Source of the DNA: Eonycteris spelaea | Lineage: Eukaryota; Chordata; Mammalia; Chiroptera; Pteropodidae | Reading direction: 5' to 3' | DNA length: 64,000 bases | Assembly (NCBI GenBank): GCA_003508835.1 | Contig: PUFA01000003.1 | Span: forward strand, 21,895,501-21,959,500 | Part shown: piece after piece, positions 11,945-24,372 of the stretch | Layout of the letters: every line of letters starts with the position of its first letter | Numbering within the stretch: the first letter of the stretch is position 1 | Position numbers and translations under genes: made by a program | Notes under the pieces: model-generated | What the model saw: only the letters and a program-made list of their open reading frames with translations | What the model was told of the DNA's origin: nothing | The model's database searches: none

Positions 11945-12195
11945 TTGTGACAGGCAGTATAGTATAGTGGTTTAGACTATAGACCCTGGAACAGGACAAC
12001 CTGGGTTCAAACTCCCTCTCTTTACTAGTGACAAGTTACTGGTGCTCCGTTTTTTCATTTCTAATAATGAGAATAACAACGTGCCTCGTCTTGTAGTGTC
12101 TTGTATGATTATTCAATGAGTTGACATATGTAAAATGCTTGGAACTTGACCCATAGTAAAAACTTATGAAATATGCAATTACTCTATTTTTTTAT
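11945..12195 (+). mobile_element. MIR SINE, near full length
   Basis: ACAGGCAGTATAGTATAGTGGTTTAGACTATAGACCCTGGAACAGG matches the tRNA-derived head, CCTGGGTTCAAACTCC retains a B-box-like element, and GACATATGTAAAATGCTTGGAACTTGACCCATAGTAAAAACTTATG matches the 3' half. It is ancient, and the B-box belongs to the SINE, not to a tRNA gene. Confidence 0.95.
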
Positions 12196-14137
12196 TCTGA
12201 GGGCAAGAGGCAATTCCTTGTTAGCAAAGCAAAGAAAAAAAAAAAAAAGCAATTTAGAGAAGTTCACCGGAAGTTTTTAAAGATGAGCTGATGACCTTAG
12301 GACTTAAGAAAGCCTTGTTCTCCTCTAACTTGTGAGGCAGCTGTTCTATGTGACACACCTTTGGTGTCTTTGTTGGAGGCAGTCCTTTGGTCTGGTCCAG
12401 CTCGTTGACACTGGCAGTTTTGATTTCCTGTAGACACACACTAGAGGGTGTTCAAAACAAACCTGGGGCATATTAAAATTTAAGTTTAAGCAAAAATCGA
12501 CTTGAATCAGGCAGGATCCAAACTGACAGGAGCTCTGAGGACCTGTACAAAATCAACTGCTTTTATAGGCAGAAGGGAACAGGAATGAGGACGTTATACT
12601 ATGCAGAAAAGTAGATTGGTTTCTGCAAAGATAATTTGCTCTATGGGATGGCAGGGAGCTATCAGGAAAATTACCTAACCAGTGCTGATCAGGTGATTTC
12701 TGATTTACTGATTTAGGCTCCATTTCTGGGACAGCCAAAACTATAATTAAGTCTTAGTTTGGTGACATGGGACTTGACATAAGCAACTTCATTTTGGTCC
12801 TATTTTCTTGTTTTTAATAGTGGCGATAAATCCACTAATCATTCGTTTGATACCTGACCATCTCAGTCTTACATAATTGGTTTGTTTTTTTAACAGTACA
12901 CTGTTTATGTCATCCCTAACCAGGTGGTCTCAAAGCCTTGCGTTCTTTCCAAGTCACCCTGTGGTTCCCCTTCTTGGCAGCCTGTGTGTATTTCCAGGAG
13001 GAAAAGGAAGACAACTCAAAATTGTCCCCATGGCCCCCTCCCTGCAGATCAAGGATTGTTATGTATATCTCCTCCCTTCTTAGCACTCCACACAATTGTA
13101 TTCAAGGACTTCACAGTTAACTCAGCTTTGCAACTCCCAAAGCTCTCAAGGCTTTCAGAAAGTTAAAATATGGTTGAACTCTGCAGTTTTTCTTTTATCT
13201 AAAGAGAAGCATGCTCTTTGCAGACTTAAGTTGTTAACTAGTGATTAGATCTTCTGAAAATAGAGAAAGCAAGAGTTATCCTTACCATTTTCTGCACCAA
13301 CCTCAGACCAGAAGTTGGAATGACTGTGCAGCACACATGTTAGAAATAACTGTGTATCAGGCTTTGGGTCGATGGACTTAATGTGACATAAAAAAAACCT
13401 AAGAATCTTATGTACTTCTAATATCCTGTGTAGAGGCCTCATTCCACTTATTCATGACAAAGATTTAATGAAAAAACAACATGGATCCGTCTCTTTCCCC
13501 CACTCTGGGTTAGCACCAGCCCTGATGTTCTAACAAACTTTCTGTCTGGCCACGATTATCTGCTTTATATTCACCAAAGTAATCCCTTCCCCTGATCACA
13601 GCTATTCGTGTTGTTATTTATTTTATTTTTGGATTGAATTACTTAAAGAATATGCCTGTTATCTTTAAATCAACAACTATAAATTAATGAATAAATCAAT
13701 TGAGCATTATCTGTTACAGTGTCTGCTATTTAAGGGAAGGTATAAACACCTCTGGAACAAGAAAATTACAACAAGATAAAGGATTCTGAGAATTTTTTAA
13801 ATGATTCAAAACATTATTGATTAAGAAATAAGGAGAATCTTATGTGTATATATAGCAGTTAAATAAAAAAATAGAAATTTTAGCAGATAACTTAAAAATT
13901 CCCTATATATGGAATTTTTTATGTGCAATCTTTTTTTTTTAGTATTTATACATGTGTACACATATAGTCACATGTAAATAAGTAGGTATCAGATGCATCA
14001 GAGTAAAAGAATGACAACCATTCATTGTCTTAAGGTCACCGAATAGTCTATGTGAATAGAAGGTGTCCTTTAGAATATAAACAACTTTTGGTCACTGGAG
14101 CCTACAGCTATCACATAGAATATATTTTGAATATCAG
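12196..14137. other. Unique non-coding DNA
   Basis: An A tract lies at about 12235-12248. Three overlapping plus-strand frames at 12877-13166 cover the same DNA in different phases, so they are not evidence of coding. The stretch 13560-13720 is repeat-free and AT-rich with ATTAATGAATAAATC, weakly enhancer-like. Confidence 0.4.
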
Positions 14138-14370
14138 TTGGTGATTTATAGAGTCCTTGTTATATATTAAGCTTTTTGCTAAATACTTTGCAAACATTAT
14201 CTTACTTAATCCCTTGTAGTAGACATTATTATATACCCTTTTTGCACATGTAGATATTGGGATACCAGAGGTTAATGACTCAAGCAGAGACACGTAGCTG
14301 GTACATGCGGAGTGGAAATCCTGCCTGAGGTTAGTTTAATTTAAACATTCCCAACTACACTGCTGTTCTA
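14138..14370 (-). mobile_element. MIR SINE, near full length
   Basis: ACTTTGCAAACATTATCTTACTTAATCCCTTGTAGTAG, GGTTAATGACTCAAGCAG and CACGTAGCTGGTACATGCGGAGTGGAAATCCTG follow the reverse complement of MIR (CTTTACATGTATTAACTCATTTAATCC...AGGTCACACAGCTAGTAAGTGGCAGAGCCGGGATTC). Confidence 0.9.
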
Positions 14371-16359
14371 GACGAGAGTCTGACTCACTTCACCTGGTAC
14401 TGTGCCTTACTGGTGCTGTGGCATATGGCTCTAGTCACATTTCTCTATAAATGTTCTCAGTTGCACTTAGCAGCAGCACATAATAAATACTAAACACTTA
14501 GAATTGCTTTGGAGAATAGGTAGGTCCCTTTTCCAGAGAATGTCTTGAATAGCTAAAGTGTCACTAAGATAACTCTCTTACAAAGCATAAGCTTGCTGGA
14601 AAGGTATTCACCTCACTTTCTAATGCTTAAATAATGCACTAAAACTCAGCTTTTTGAATGTGTCTTAACCATAGGCTTCTCGGAAACCAGCACAGCTCAC
14701 AACCTGCCAGGGTAAGGGCGTTTGCTTTGGGCGACAGTTGAGTAAGGAATAAAGGCTGTGAAAGCGTTAAAGCACTTTTAGTCATTTGTGTAGCCATGTC
14801 CTAGAGCTCAGTACTTTCACACGGTCTGACAGAAAGGGTAAGAATAAATCTTCTCTCACTTTCAGATACAAATTTGCACCTGTAACATTCTTTTTAGGGA
14901 AAAAAAAATGAACTCACATAGATAAGATGGGTTTAGGACAGAGCTGAAATAGTCGAAGGAGGCTTCTGTCCAAATAATAGAAATAATTAACAATTACACA
15001 AATTAGGATTTGGAGGTTTATATATATATATATTTTCCATTGGTACAGCTAATTATTTCTTAGTTTAAAGGAAATCTTAAAATAGGTGTCAGTAGGAAAT
15101 GTTCACTAAAGATGGCCTCCGATATGAAAAGCCAGGCAAATTAATGTGAACACTTTGGTATTCTTTGGCGACATGTATGTCTCAGTTGAAGGCATATATC
15201 CTCCCTCACCCAATAATTTAAGTCGATAATAGAAATGAAAGCAAGGCCTAACCAAATAATTTCTACTTTCTATAGCATGTACCAGCTTTAAGGTGGTCAA
15301 ATTAGAAAACCAACATAGTTCCACCTGACAGAGCCGACCTAGGGTAGAGCAATAAATTCTTATTGAAATGAATCTGAATAATTCAATATCGGCAATAATG
15401 AAGAATGATTAACCGATGTAGTCATTTTCTTCCTATTTTCATTTATATTCTCAATTGTAATGCTATACTGCTACTTGAAATAAAATCTATTTTTATTCTG
15501 ATTTATATTTCTGTTCTTAGTGGAGAATGACAATAAGCCTAAATTTCATATATATATAGATAGATAGATATTTTTTTTTCTTTGTAGCAGGAATTCTAAT
15601 GAATATGTTTTAAGTGAACTCTTAATTCAAGGCATGGTAGGGTCACCCTGGCATTTATGATCTCTCAGTTATAGTTGTCAATCAATATGATACTGATGTG
15701 TGCAAAGCTAATGAATGAGGACTGCTGTGGTAAATCTTGGGAACTTCGCATTCTTTTTGCTTTAGAACTCACACAGGGGATTTTTGGTGATACCAAAAAG
15801 TCCTACAAGATTCTTCCATATCTAAAGTAAACTCCTAAAGACCTAATCTTATCCCAGAGGATTAGTTTTTCATGGGGTATTAAAATGCCTGAGAAAGACT
15901 GATACAACACTTGGCTAAGAGCACTTGGCTGAAAACAAGTTACATGGGTTACACTCCGCCTTGGGATAGTCTCGCTGCTTTGTAACTGTTCCACTGTTCC
16001 ATTCACCATCATCTATTCCAGCTTTACATCCTGATAGTTTTCACCCTAAAATGAAGTCATTCATTATAAAATGTGTATTGTTTCATTGTTTAGACAATGC
16101 TGAGATTTTTCTACACTGTGTTCCTGTTACAGCTTTAAGACTATGTAAGTGAACGCTCACTTTCTGTCTCCCATCATTCTCCATGTTCTCTAATGGCAGA
16201 GAGCTATTTCAACTTCACAGCACACCTGGCCACTTTATGTGAATTTTTTCAGCTTAATGGAAGAAGCCTGATTCAAGGTCTATGACTTAGGAAAGGCTAT
16301 AGGTTTTATTCCCTCTCCAGGTAAAGATGCCCATAAGAGGGCACGAAGTAAATGAAAAT
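14371..16359. other. Unique non-coding DNA with small TA/GATA tracts
   Basis: Short (TA)n occurs near 15020-15033, and a TATATATATAGATAGATAGATA tract ending in T9 near 15549-15579. No transposon family or exon recognised. Frames at 15106-15324 and 15803-16012 (minus) carry no known motif. Confidence 0.4.
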
Positions 16360-17035
16360 TACTTTTATTCAGTAATTCAAAAAATATTTTTGAGTATTAC
16401 AGAGTGATAACTATCCCAGATACTAGGTTTACACTAGTGAACAAAAATCAAAGTACTGTCTACTCTTTTTTTTTTTTTTATGGTCTAGTGGGAAAGACAG
16501 GCATAAAAAAATAATTACATGAATGAGTACATGATTACAAACTGTACTACTTGCTGGAAGGAAAGGGTGTCTCTTAATGTTTTGTGAGGAACAGTTCCTT
16601 CTGGGGTGATGTTTAAGCTGAGACCATAAAGATAGTTTCTTGGGAGGAAAGGTGCCTGTACAGAAGGACCAGTCAAGATGAACATGCACGAATAAAGACC
16701 TAGTGGGAGCAGGGACAGGTGAAGGAAGACTGGAACACCAAGGTTTAGCTGTCCACTCTCTCTCTTTTTTTTTTCTCCAGTGGTGTGCTTCCCCACTGGA
16801 ACTTCACTGAATTCCATGACTTCCACAAAGCACTCTCATCCATGAGTGATTATCAAAATTGGTGTTCTCGGTAGAGAAGATGGTAGCCAGTTGTTATTCT
16901 GCCATGTTGATAATGTCACTATAACCTTTTCCAAACCTTGTCTTTATCTTTAAAGCAGTGAGAAGCCATTAAAGGGTTTCATATCAAGATGCTCAAACAG
17001 AATCTTTACTACTTTCACTGTTCAGAGACCCAAGT
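16360..17035 (-). mobile_element. L2 LINE fragment, interrupted
   Basis: TTCAGTAATTCAAAAAATATTTTTGAGTATTACAGAG and ACTAGTGAACAAAAATCAAAGTACTG match the reverse complement of the L2 3' region (TTCAACAAATATTTATTGAGC...AGTGAACAAAACAGACAAA). TTAAGCTGAGACCATAAAG and GCAGTGAGAAGCCATTAAAGGGTTTCATATCAAG continue L2 further inward. Between about 16750 and 16920 a pyrimidine-led, unrelated segment ending TGATAATGTCAC breaks the L2 match. Confidence 0.8.
16750..16920. mobile_element. Unidentified insert inside the L2 copy
   Basis: CTCTCTCTCTTTTTTTTTTCTCCAG begins this segment and ATTCTGCCATGTTGATAATGTCAC ends it. L2-like sequence resumes afterwards. A leading T tract suggests a minus-strand poly(A) retroelement, and the ATTCTGCCATCTTG-type ending occurs in other mammalian repeats, but I cannot name the family. 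Confidence 0.35.
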
Positions 17036-18444
17036 TTCTGAATTAGTTAGCTAATACCAAGTGATATAATTCTTGGGTTACCCCTCTGCTGATTGAAATC
17101 AACAAAACAGCAATTTGGACACTGAGTTGACTTTAAAAAGTAGATATTCATGGAAGGAATATAACATGTTTCCTTTAGTTTTAGTTAAAAGGATTTAGCT
17201 TTACAAAACTTTGAAAAAAAATGATGTCGACTATAGATGATTTCAGTATTTGTAACTGATGAACATATTTGTTCCAAACTTCATCACTTTTTTGCACCTT
17301 GCAGAAGGGCAATAGGATTTGGGGATCAATGAGACATCTAGGTAAAAGAAAATTTCTAACAAATACATGTAGAATGATACTCCAGAAAAAATATGGGCTA
17401 CAAATGTTTTTCATTAGATATTGATGAGCAATAAAAGAGATGCCAAAAATAAAATGGTTACAGAAACTCAATTCTACTATTACACAACGAACATGGTATT
17501 ATTATGACACAAATAACAAATCTTCCCAAGAAAACCCTCTAAACTTTGAGGATTATGTGGTAAATTTCACAGAAGCCTTTGTATATTTTCTGGCAAGACC
17601 ATCTATGTGCAATATTTGGATATGTTCTCAAGCTGCATATCCATAGTCCTCCTTTATTTCTTATCATTCTGCAAAGCAGAAAGGGCCGAGCCAACCTAGT
17701 GTTTAGTCATGCTTCTTCAGTGGATTTTACACAATCTTCTCAGTTCTGCCTAATAATTTGCTGTTAACATTCTACTTACTTAATCTTAAATGGGGCTCAG
17801 AAATAAAAGGACCATATAAGCCTTTCTCTGTTTATAGTGCCAATCAATTGGAGCCCTCAAGCAATTATTGACGAATTAATAGCTATCTTAGGGAAAACAT
17901 AGAACTTCTTAGGGACTTATATGTGGAATTAAAGCAAGTTGCCTTTGTATAATTCTACTCTTGGTAGAGCCAATAGAGATAAGCTCTAAGATTCTGCTCA
18001 AATTAAAAAAAAAAAAATTATTTGGACTAGTTTATAAAGGGATAAGAGAGATTCTTTGCTTAATTACTTATTGATGATCTATTGATATTGATATGATCCC
18101 CTGGCTTACAGGTATGCTTTTGGTAAAAATCGAAGGTTTTATTTTTAATATATATCTTCAATAATAAAATAGTATAATGCTATGAAAGCAATTTAAAAAT
18201 CATGCTTTATTAAAGAAAAATCAAAAGTAGAATTCTGTTCTAGGGTATATTTATACAAAATTATTTTCTGCCTGGCCTTGGCTTACATATTACATATTAT
18301 TTTATATTATATATTTTACTCTGTATAAAAAATTTAGGTTCCATTTTTTTGATTCAAGCTAGGCGTTAACATTTCAGGACCTCAATAGCTTCAGCTTCAA
18401 CAACGTCAAAGCAATGCCATGAGGATATTTGTAATTCCTTTAGA
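17036..18444. other. Unique AT-rich non-coding DNA
   Basis: No named repeat. Overlapping opposite frames at 17181-17471 (-) and 17440-17646 (+), with a third at 17579-17767, are typical chance frames. Confidence 0.4.
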
Positions 18445-18560
18445 ATCAGCAAATTATCCAATGTTTTGGAGTACTGAATATATGTTCAACCAAAAGCTAG
18501 ACACTGTAGGTAATGAAGAAAGTATATAAACAATTTTCCTGTCCTCAATGAGCTGACAGT
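18445..18560 (-). mobile_element. L2 LINE fragment
   Basis: TATGTTCAACCAAAAGCTAGACACTGTAGGTAATGAAG followed by CCTGTCCTCAATGAGCTGACAGTCTGTGTGAGGG resembles the L2 reverse complement (CCTGCCCTCATGGAGCTTACATTCTAGTGGGGG). Confidence 0.7.
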
Positions 18561-19500
18561 CTGTGTGAGGGAATAATGTTTCTTCAACAAGCAGAATGTG
18601 ATTTAATACTTCTGGAGCCTCCCTGGTGTTGGCACACACCTGCTTGTTTTCTGAATCCTAGTTTTGTCTCTAGAAACAAAGTACAGATGTTGACTGTGCA
18701 GAGATCAAGTTCTGCAGCTGTGAGGCTTGAAATAGTTCAGCAGTGGTGCAGCATGGGCACCAGCCATCAGAATGGATGTGGCAGTCAGCAGTCTCTGTGG
18801 CCTCACCAGTGTCCTGATTCCCACTGTCCCCAGTAGTAACCCTGATATCTGTGCTAAGGACAGAGTAAGTACTTGATAAACACTGGTGTTTAATTAAGCT
18901 CTACGAAGTAAGATACAGATAAGTCTTTACCATTTCTATGTGACCAAAGAAGAGTTTATAATCTAACAGCTCTTTTGTTTTGCCCTAGTTAAAACACCAT
19001 TAAGCTATTAGAGTAATGGATTATACACTGTCGATTACAAGTAGATAAACGTCTTCAAATAGGCTGTTTCTTTAAAAATCAATAGTATACCCAATTTGGC
19101 CAGCATTAAAAGTATTCTGCAGTTATATTAGCAAAACATTAAAGTTTTAGCCAAAATGCCCAAAGAAAATTTTACCTTTTTTTTCTTAGAAAATTTCTAC
19201 CATCGCTTTAATTAGAAGTATTAAAAAGCACTGATTTTGTCAAGAAACTGAACACGGTTCGTATTAGTTTCTATGACATGAAACTATACACATTCTATTA
19301 GTTTTAAGATGTTTATAGTTTTTCTTTAAAAATGTATTTTTATTATAGGAAAAATTAAGTACATTTACTTTATAAAGAATAAAATTACCCATTTAACTAC
19401 CATGAATATGTACAGCTAACATTTTAGTATGTAGCCCTCCATACTTTTAAATATAATTTAAAATAAAATTAAAAATCACATCACTCAACAAGCTGCCTTT
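18561..19500. other. Mostly unique DNA, with a possible plus-strand L2 tail
   Basis: At about 18805-18890, CCCACTGTCCCCAGTAGTAACC...GACAGAGTAAGTACTTGATAAACACTGG resembles the plus-strand L2 3' end (CTGTATCCCCAGCGCCTAG...AGTAGGTGCTCAATAAATATTTG). The remainder is unassigned and AT-rich. Confidence 0.45.
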
Positions 19501-20145
19501 TTCATTGAAATATAATGGGCATACGACATGCTGTTAGTTTCAAGTGCACATCATAGTGATTCAGCATATACATCGTGACATGATTGTCACACTGTCTGAT
19601 TACCAATTGTCAGCATAAAACTATAAAAAGGTTATAATTTTATTGACTACATTCACTGTGCTGCACATTACATCTCCATGACTTATGTACTTTATAAATT
19701 GAAGTTTGTACCTCTTAATCCCTTTCATCTACCTTTTGTAACCATCAGTTTGTTTCCTTGATCTATGAGTCTGTGTCTGGTTGTTTTTTTTTTTTTTTTT
19801 TTTTGATTCCATATATTTTTTGTCTCTTTTCTATTTATTTCAATTAGCATAATATACTCTAGGCCCATCTGTGTTGGAGCAAATGGCAAGATTTCATTAT
19901 TTTTTTATTGCTGAGTAGTATTCCATTGTGTGTGTATCTCACATCTTCTTTACGCCTTCATCTGTTGATTGATACTTAGGTTGCTTCCATACTTGCTATT
20001 GTAAATCATGTTGCAGTGAATATACTGGAGCCTATATCTTCTCAAATTAGTGTTTTTGTTTTCTGTGGTTAAATACCTAGCAATGGAATTGCTGGATCAT
20101 TTGGTAGTTCTATTTTTAATTTTTTGAGAAACCTCTACGAACAAT
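19501..20145 (-). mobile_element. L1 LINE 3' fragment
   Basis: Reading the plus strand gives the L1 reverse complement: TTGAAATATAATGGGCATACG, TTAGTTTCAAGTGCACATCATAGTGATTCAG, GCTGAGTAGTATTCCATTGTGTGTGTATCTCACATCTTCTTTA, ATCTGTTGATTGATACTTAGGTTGCTTCCAT and GGAATTGCTGGATCATTTGGTAGTTCTATTTTTAATTTTTTGAGAAACCTC. This covers the end of ORF2 and the 3' UTR. A 21-T run sits at 19784-19804. It is younger-looking than the L1 at 4690-5385 but lacks any open frame. Confidence 0.95.
19784..19804 (+). repeat. Poly(T) tract
   Basis: An uninterrupted run of 21 T lies inside the minus-strand L1 body rather than at its tail. It was probably expanded from a shorter A-rich stretch of the L1 3' UTR. Confidence 0.95.
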
Positions 20146-20289
20146 ACATTGTTAACATTGTTTCTACAGAATAATTCCTATTGGCTGCATGCAATCCAAT
20201 GATTACTTCTGTTTCCAAATTTTGAAATATAACACCTATTATTTATGCCTTCCTATTTGCATGGTTAGTTATTCCCTAAAATAAAATGA

Positions 20290-20400
20290 ATATGCAATTC
20301 ATTGGTCAGAGTGAGTACACATTTTTAAGGTCTTCACTATACATTGCCAAATTACTCCTTTCAACTTCTTAAGCATCTCTTGCATAATCATTGCAAGAAT
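20290..20400 (-). mobile_element. Possible older L1/HAL1 fragment
   Basis: GTACACATTTTTAAGGTCTTCACTATACATTGCCAAATTACTCC resembles the L1/HAL1 reverse-complement phrase TTTTAAGGCTTTTGATACATATTGCCAAATTGCCCTCC. It is short and diverged. Confidence 0.55.
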
Positions 20401-21746
20401 TGGTCACAGTCATGTTACTGAGTTGTGTTTTTTTTAACTAGCTGTATAATCTTACATTATTATTTTTTTTTTTATTTCCACCTTTGCCATTATTTTAGTC
20501 TGTAGTAAGAAAAGAAAATTGTTTGAGACAAGAATTGAGTTCCCAATTTTTTCAGTGACTGTTTTTGGTTCGTATCTGGAATTGAAACAGTACCCACTAA
20601 AAATAACCAGATCAGTAGTTCCCTAGGACACTACAGAGGAGCTTATTCCAGAGACAGAAAGGTAGGAAACCTTTTCAGAAGTCATAGAGTTTGATATAAT
20701 TACTTGACTGTTTCTTCTTTTTTTTTCTTCAAGGTCCTTAGTCAGAAATAGCTCAGAAAGGGCAGAAATGTATCTTACCTGGCCAGCCATGCAGGGACTT
20801 GTGTGATAGAAGTCAAATGCTGCCAGTGAGGTTCCTAGTGGAGTGTGTGCTACAAACGCTTGCTCTAATAACCCCTTTCTCTCAGCCAAATTACAGAAAC
20901 ACTGACTTGGTCTGGACTAGCGCAGAATGGTCAAAGGAGCTAGGTGGTATGCAGCATTAAAGCCTTGTTGCAGGTTCCTTGGTGGAAATAACAAAAAGAA
21001 AGGACATAAAAATGGGGAAAAGGCAGTGTCTGCATGTTTGCATATTATTTGAATGGCATTAATGGTATACTAAGTGGAAAAATTTATTTCCACTGTCAAT
21101 GCTTAGTTTATTCAGGGTGATGGAACGTTTTGTTATATTTAGGTTTTACCCTTCATCCAAATCCTCAGGCACTAGATACTGACAGAGGTTTGTTTATTCA
21201 ATTGTAGATTTATGGCTGGGTCTACAACTATGTTTTATGTATTTAAATTATCTTGTGGAAAATAATTATTTTTCACTTCCTCCAGTATTTTATCAAAAAC
21301 GTTCTTGAAGCTGAGAAGTTGGCCTAAGCTGCTTCTCTGAAAACTATTTTCCAACTTACTGAGTTTTTTAGAAACCAGCGTCTGGCTAATTTGTGAAACA
21401 GCCCAAGTCAGAACTTTGTGAAGTAGACAAATTGATTGCTCAAATGGTGTGTTCTGCATCCTTTCCTACTCAAAACTCCTCCAGCCACAGGCTCCCACTG
21501 GTGCCCAGAACACAGATCATTATAGTCAAGACTTTGGGATGAAGTCTTTTATTAAGAAATCCCCTCTTAAAAATGGAAACCTGTAGTTTTACCTGCTGTT
21601 AACTGCTAACACTTCAAACGTTTGTTCTTTTCACTTTACATTATTTTTTAAAACCATGCTTAAATGTTACTTTAATAATTTAAAAAATGAATACCTGTAT
21701 AACCTGAGATCAATCCATTAATCGTAAGCTTTTTAATCACCTGTGG
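20401..21746. other. Unique non-coding DNA
   Basis: I see no repeat family. Minus-strand frames at 20623-20889 and 21235-21459 show no recognisable motif, signal peptide or domain. Confidence 0.4.
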
Positions 21747-21998
21747 CAGAGATTCTCAACCTCAGCACTCTTGACATTTGAGGCTGGATGATGCTTTGTT
21801 GTGTGCGGGGCCGGGGAGAGGGTTTCCTGTAATTGTAGGGTATTTAGCAGCATCTCTGGCCTCTACCCATTAGATGACACTAGGAAACCCCCCCCCACCA
21901 CACCCCACTGCCTTTACCCATTTTGACAGCTAAGCTATATCCAGACATTGTCAAATGTCCCTGAGAGGCACAGACACCCCCCTCGTTGAATCCATTGA
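21747..21998. mobile_element. MER20 (hAT-Charlie MITE), near complete
   Basis: CAGAGATTCTCAACCTCAGCACTCTTGACATTTGAGGCTGGATGATGCTTTGTTGTG, GGTATTTAGCAGCATCTCTGGCCTCTACCCATTAGATG, CAGACATTGTCAAATGTCC and the terminal GTTGAATCCATTG match MER20 end to end. It is a non-autonomous eutherian DNA transposon. A C8 run and a G-rich patch lie inside. MER20 copies have been co-opted as uterine enhancers in some eutherians, but nothing here shows that for this copy. Confidence 0.95.
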
Positions 21999-24194
21999 GT
22001 TATAGGGAGGAAGACAGTGATTCACTCCTGTAGTCTGGATTGAGCATCTGAGGGATGTGAACACACAGAAGGTCCTGCCTTCACGTGTGTGCATTCCAGG
22101 GCATGAGAAAGGCCTCGCGAAATCAGAGATCTGCAAGACCATGTGTTTCATACAAGGGGGAAAGTCAGGCTAGACATCAAAAATGTTTTTGGACAAAATA
22201 GAGAGTAGGCAGTTGGCTGGGAGAGGACCCCAAAGGAGCATTTCTTAATTTCTTATTTCACCAAAGATTGCCCTCTTCAAAGGAAAGGTTATACTAAAGC
22301 ATAGCTCTAGAAAAACTCTAAGAAGATGCAGTGGATGAGGACAAGGTAAAAGCTTGTTCCTTTTGGGTGGCTTTAGATCAAGCACAGACCCATTGTAGCT
22401 GGCTCTTCAAAAATTTCTCAGAATGAGAATGACTCACTCCATCAGCAGAATTATTTAGATGACCATCATGAACTGCTGTTGGTCATTCTTATCTCATATT
22501 ACTTTGGCTATTTTTCCAAGCCCAGGAGCCCCAAGTCTTCCCTCAGTTTGGGCTATTGACAGCTCTCTTCCTCATATATAGGTATATTTCACTGACCTCC
22601 ATGTACTAACTCTGTACTACCTATTGGAGAGGAGACAAGAGCTGATAGTCCTCATTGTTTTTCTGTTACTGCCGTGATCTTACTTGGCTTTATTATTCTT
22701 CCACCTATACCAGGCAGGATTCTAAGACTTTTGCTTGTTTGCAACTTCCTTTTGTTGGAACCACCTTAAGTGTTGTGGGAGAGGATTTTCTGTACCAAAG
22801 GCTTTAGCTATAGGATGCACTAGTTTCCTCTTCCAGCTCTCATGGACGATCACTGTGACAATGTCTCTTGCATCACAACAAGGTGTTGCCTATCTCCTAG
22901 AAGGATGAATGAATTAAAGCCTGAAAACTTGCACACAGTTCACATGTTATTGACTAACAAGTCTGCTTGAGAGAGAATCATCTCTTTCCAGGACTTCTTA
23001 ATTCCATCCCTAAAGAAGATCAACACCTCTCATAACTGGACTCCTTGGGTATGCCCCTATTTCTCAGTTGAACTACCTCTTGAACTTTCTGGTGGTCCTG
23101 GAGATGAACAGTCATTTAGTCAGTGGATGCCGTGATTCTATCTTTTAGGTAGGTAACATCCTGATCCTCATTATAACAGTTTCCCTGGAATCTGTGTTAA
23201 AATTGTCAAACCAAATTATTTTCTCTATTTCAGAAATTAATTTTTTTTTCCCAACAGAATTTGCTCATTATAAACCCATTTATTATCCCAGCTTCTCTAA
23301 GAGGTGAGCTCTTCTTTCTTTTACAATTACACACTCTTTTCTAGACATACATTCTCACTCTCTCCATTTAACATCCCAGAATAACTTAGAGGATTCAGTG
23401 TCCTCTAAGTACAAGTCCTCACGCTATCTCACCATCATTATCTACTAGTGGATTTTAATAGTATTTGCATTTTAACTACCAATAGTCACATTTTAATGAT
23501 TCTGTTCCAATTGGTATGAGATCATTTTTCAGTCCACACACTTGTGAAGGCTTCAGTGTCTGGGGTGGATCTCCAGAAACACTGAATTTTACATATATGT
23601 AAATCTGTTAGCAAGAGCAGGGAGTATAAGGGACCAAAGTGGGAGAATTAGGAACAGAGTTTCTGATTTCCAAAGCTCAGCCATAAGAAGACTCAGCCAA
23701 GGAATGTTTTCCTCTTTAATTCTTCTTTGGATGCTTCTCTAAAAGACAGTTGATTTAATACCAGCATTTTGATCCATATTCTGGCACTTTGAAAGGTTAT
23801 AACCTGCAGAGACTAGAGCTTTTATAGAATGGTCTGTGTTTTATAACTATTGGCTCCAATTTGGGTTACTCAGCACTTACCTTCCCTTTGGAATAGATCT
23901 AGAAGGTACTAGTGCCTTGTTCACTACAATTATTTATAGTGTTCACCTAATCATGACCTTCTTTCCAGGGCAGCCTTCTATCCATAAGAATTTCCAAGTA
24001 ATGGAACTTATGTTCTGTTGCTGGATTACAGACACACTCACACAGGAAACATATTTCAACTATAATATGTTCCAGTAAACCAATCTGTGTGTTACTATTT
24101 CAAACGATGATATAAATTACATCAGCTCACTAGTGAGTCCAACAGTGTTCTTAGAGCATATTGAATCTGTAGAGACTTTAGGAATCATCTAACC
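21999..24194. other. Unique non-coding DNA
   Basis: No transposon family recognised. A perfect 10-bp inverted repeat lies at 23384-23410. The stretch 22500-23100 is pyrimidine-rich and could be a very diverged LINE, but I could not place it. Confidence 0.4.
23384..23410. repeat. 10-bp perfect inverted repeat
   Basis: ACTTAGAGGA (23384-23393) and TCCTCTAAGT (23401-23410) are exact reverse complements around a 7-base spacer. Such arms occur by chance now and then in 64 kb. Confidence 0.9.
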
Positions 24195-24372
24195 TATTCT
24201 CTAAGTGTGATCCCAGGGCTGACGGCATTGGCATCACTAGGAGCTTGCTAAAAATGCAAATTTTAGGGCCCCACTTCTAAATCAGGAACTTTGGGGGTGG
24301 GACCAGGCAGTCTGTGTTAATTTAACTGGTCCTGCACATGATTCAAATACGCACTTGGAACCAATGCGCTAA
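24195..24372. mobile_element. MER5A (hAT-Charlie MITE)
   Basis: GTGTGATCCCAGGGCTGACGGCATTGGCATCACTAGGAGCTTGCTAAAAATGCAAATTTTAGGGCCCCAC, then AATCAGGAACTTTGGGGGTGGGACCAGGCAGTCTGTGTTAATTTAACTGGTCCTGCACATGATTCA, match MER5A nearly throughout. Confidence 0.96.

Noticed and set aside
11945..12195. tRNA-like B-box GGGTTCAAACTCC
   Set aside because: The surrounding sequence is MIR from head to tail, so the box is part of the SINE rather than a tRNA gene.
12877..13166. Three overlapping plus-strand frames
   Set aside because: The same DNA is open in all three phases for 180-240 bases, which argues against selection on any one frame; no splice or domain evidence.
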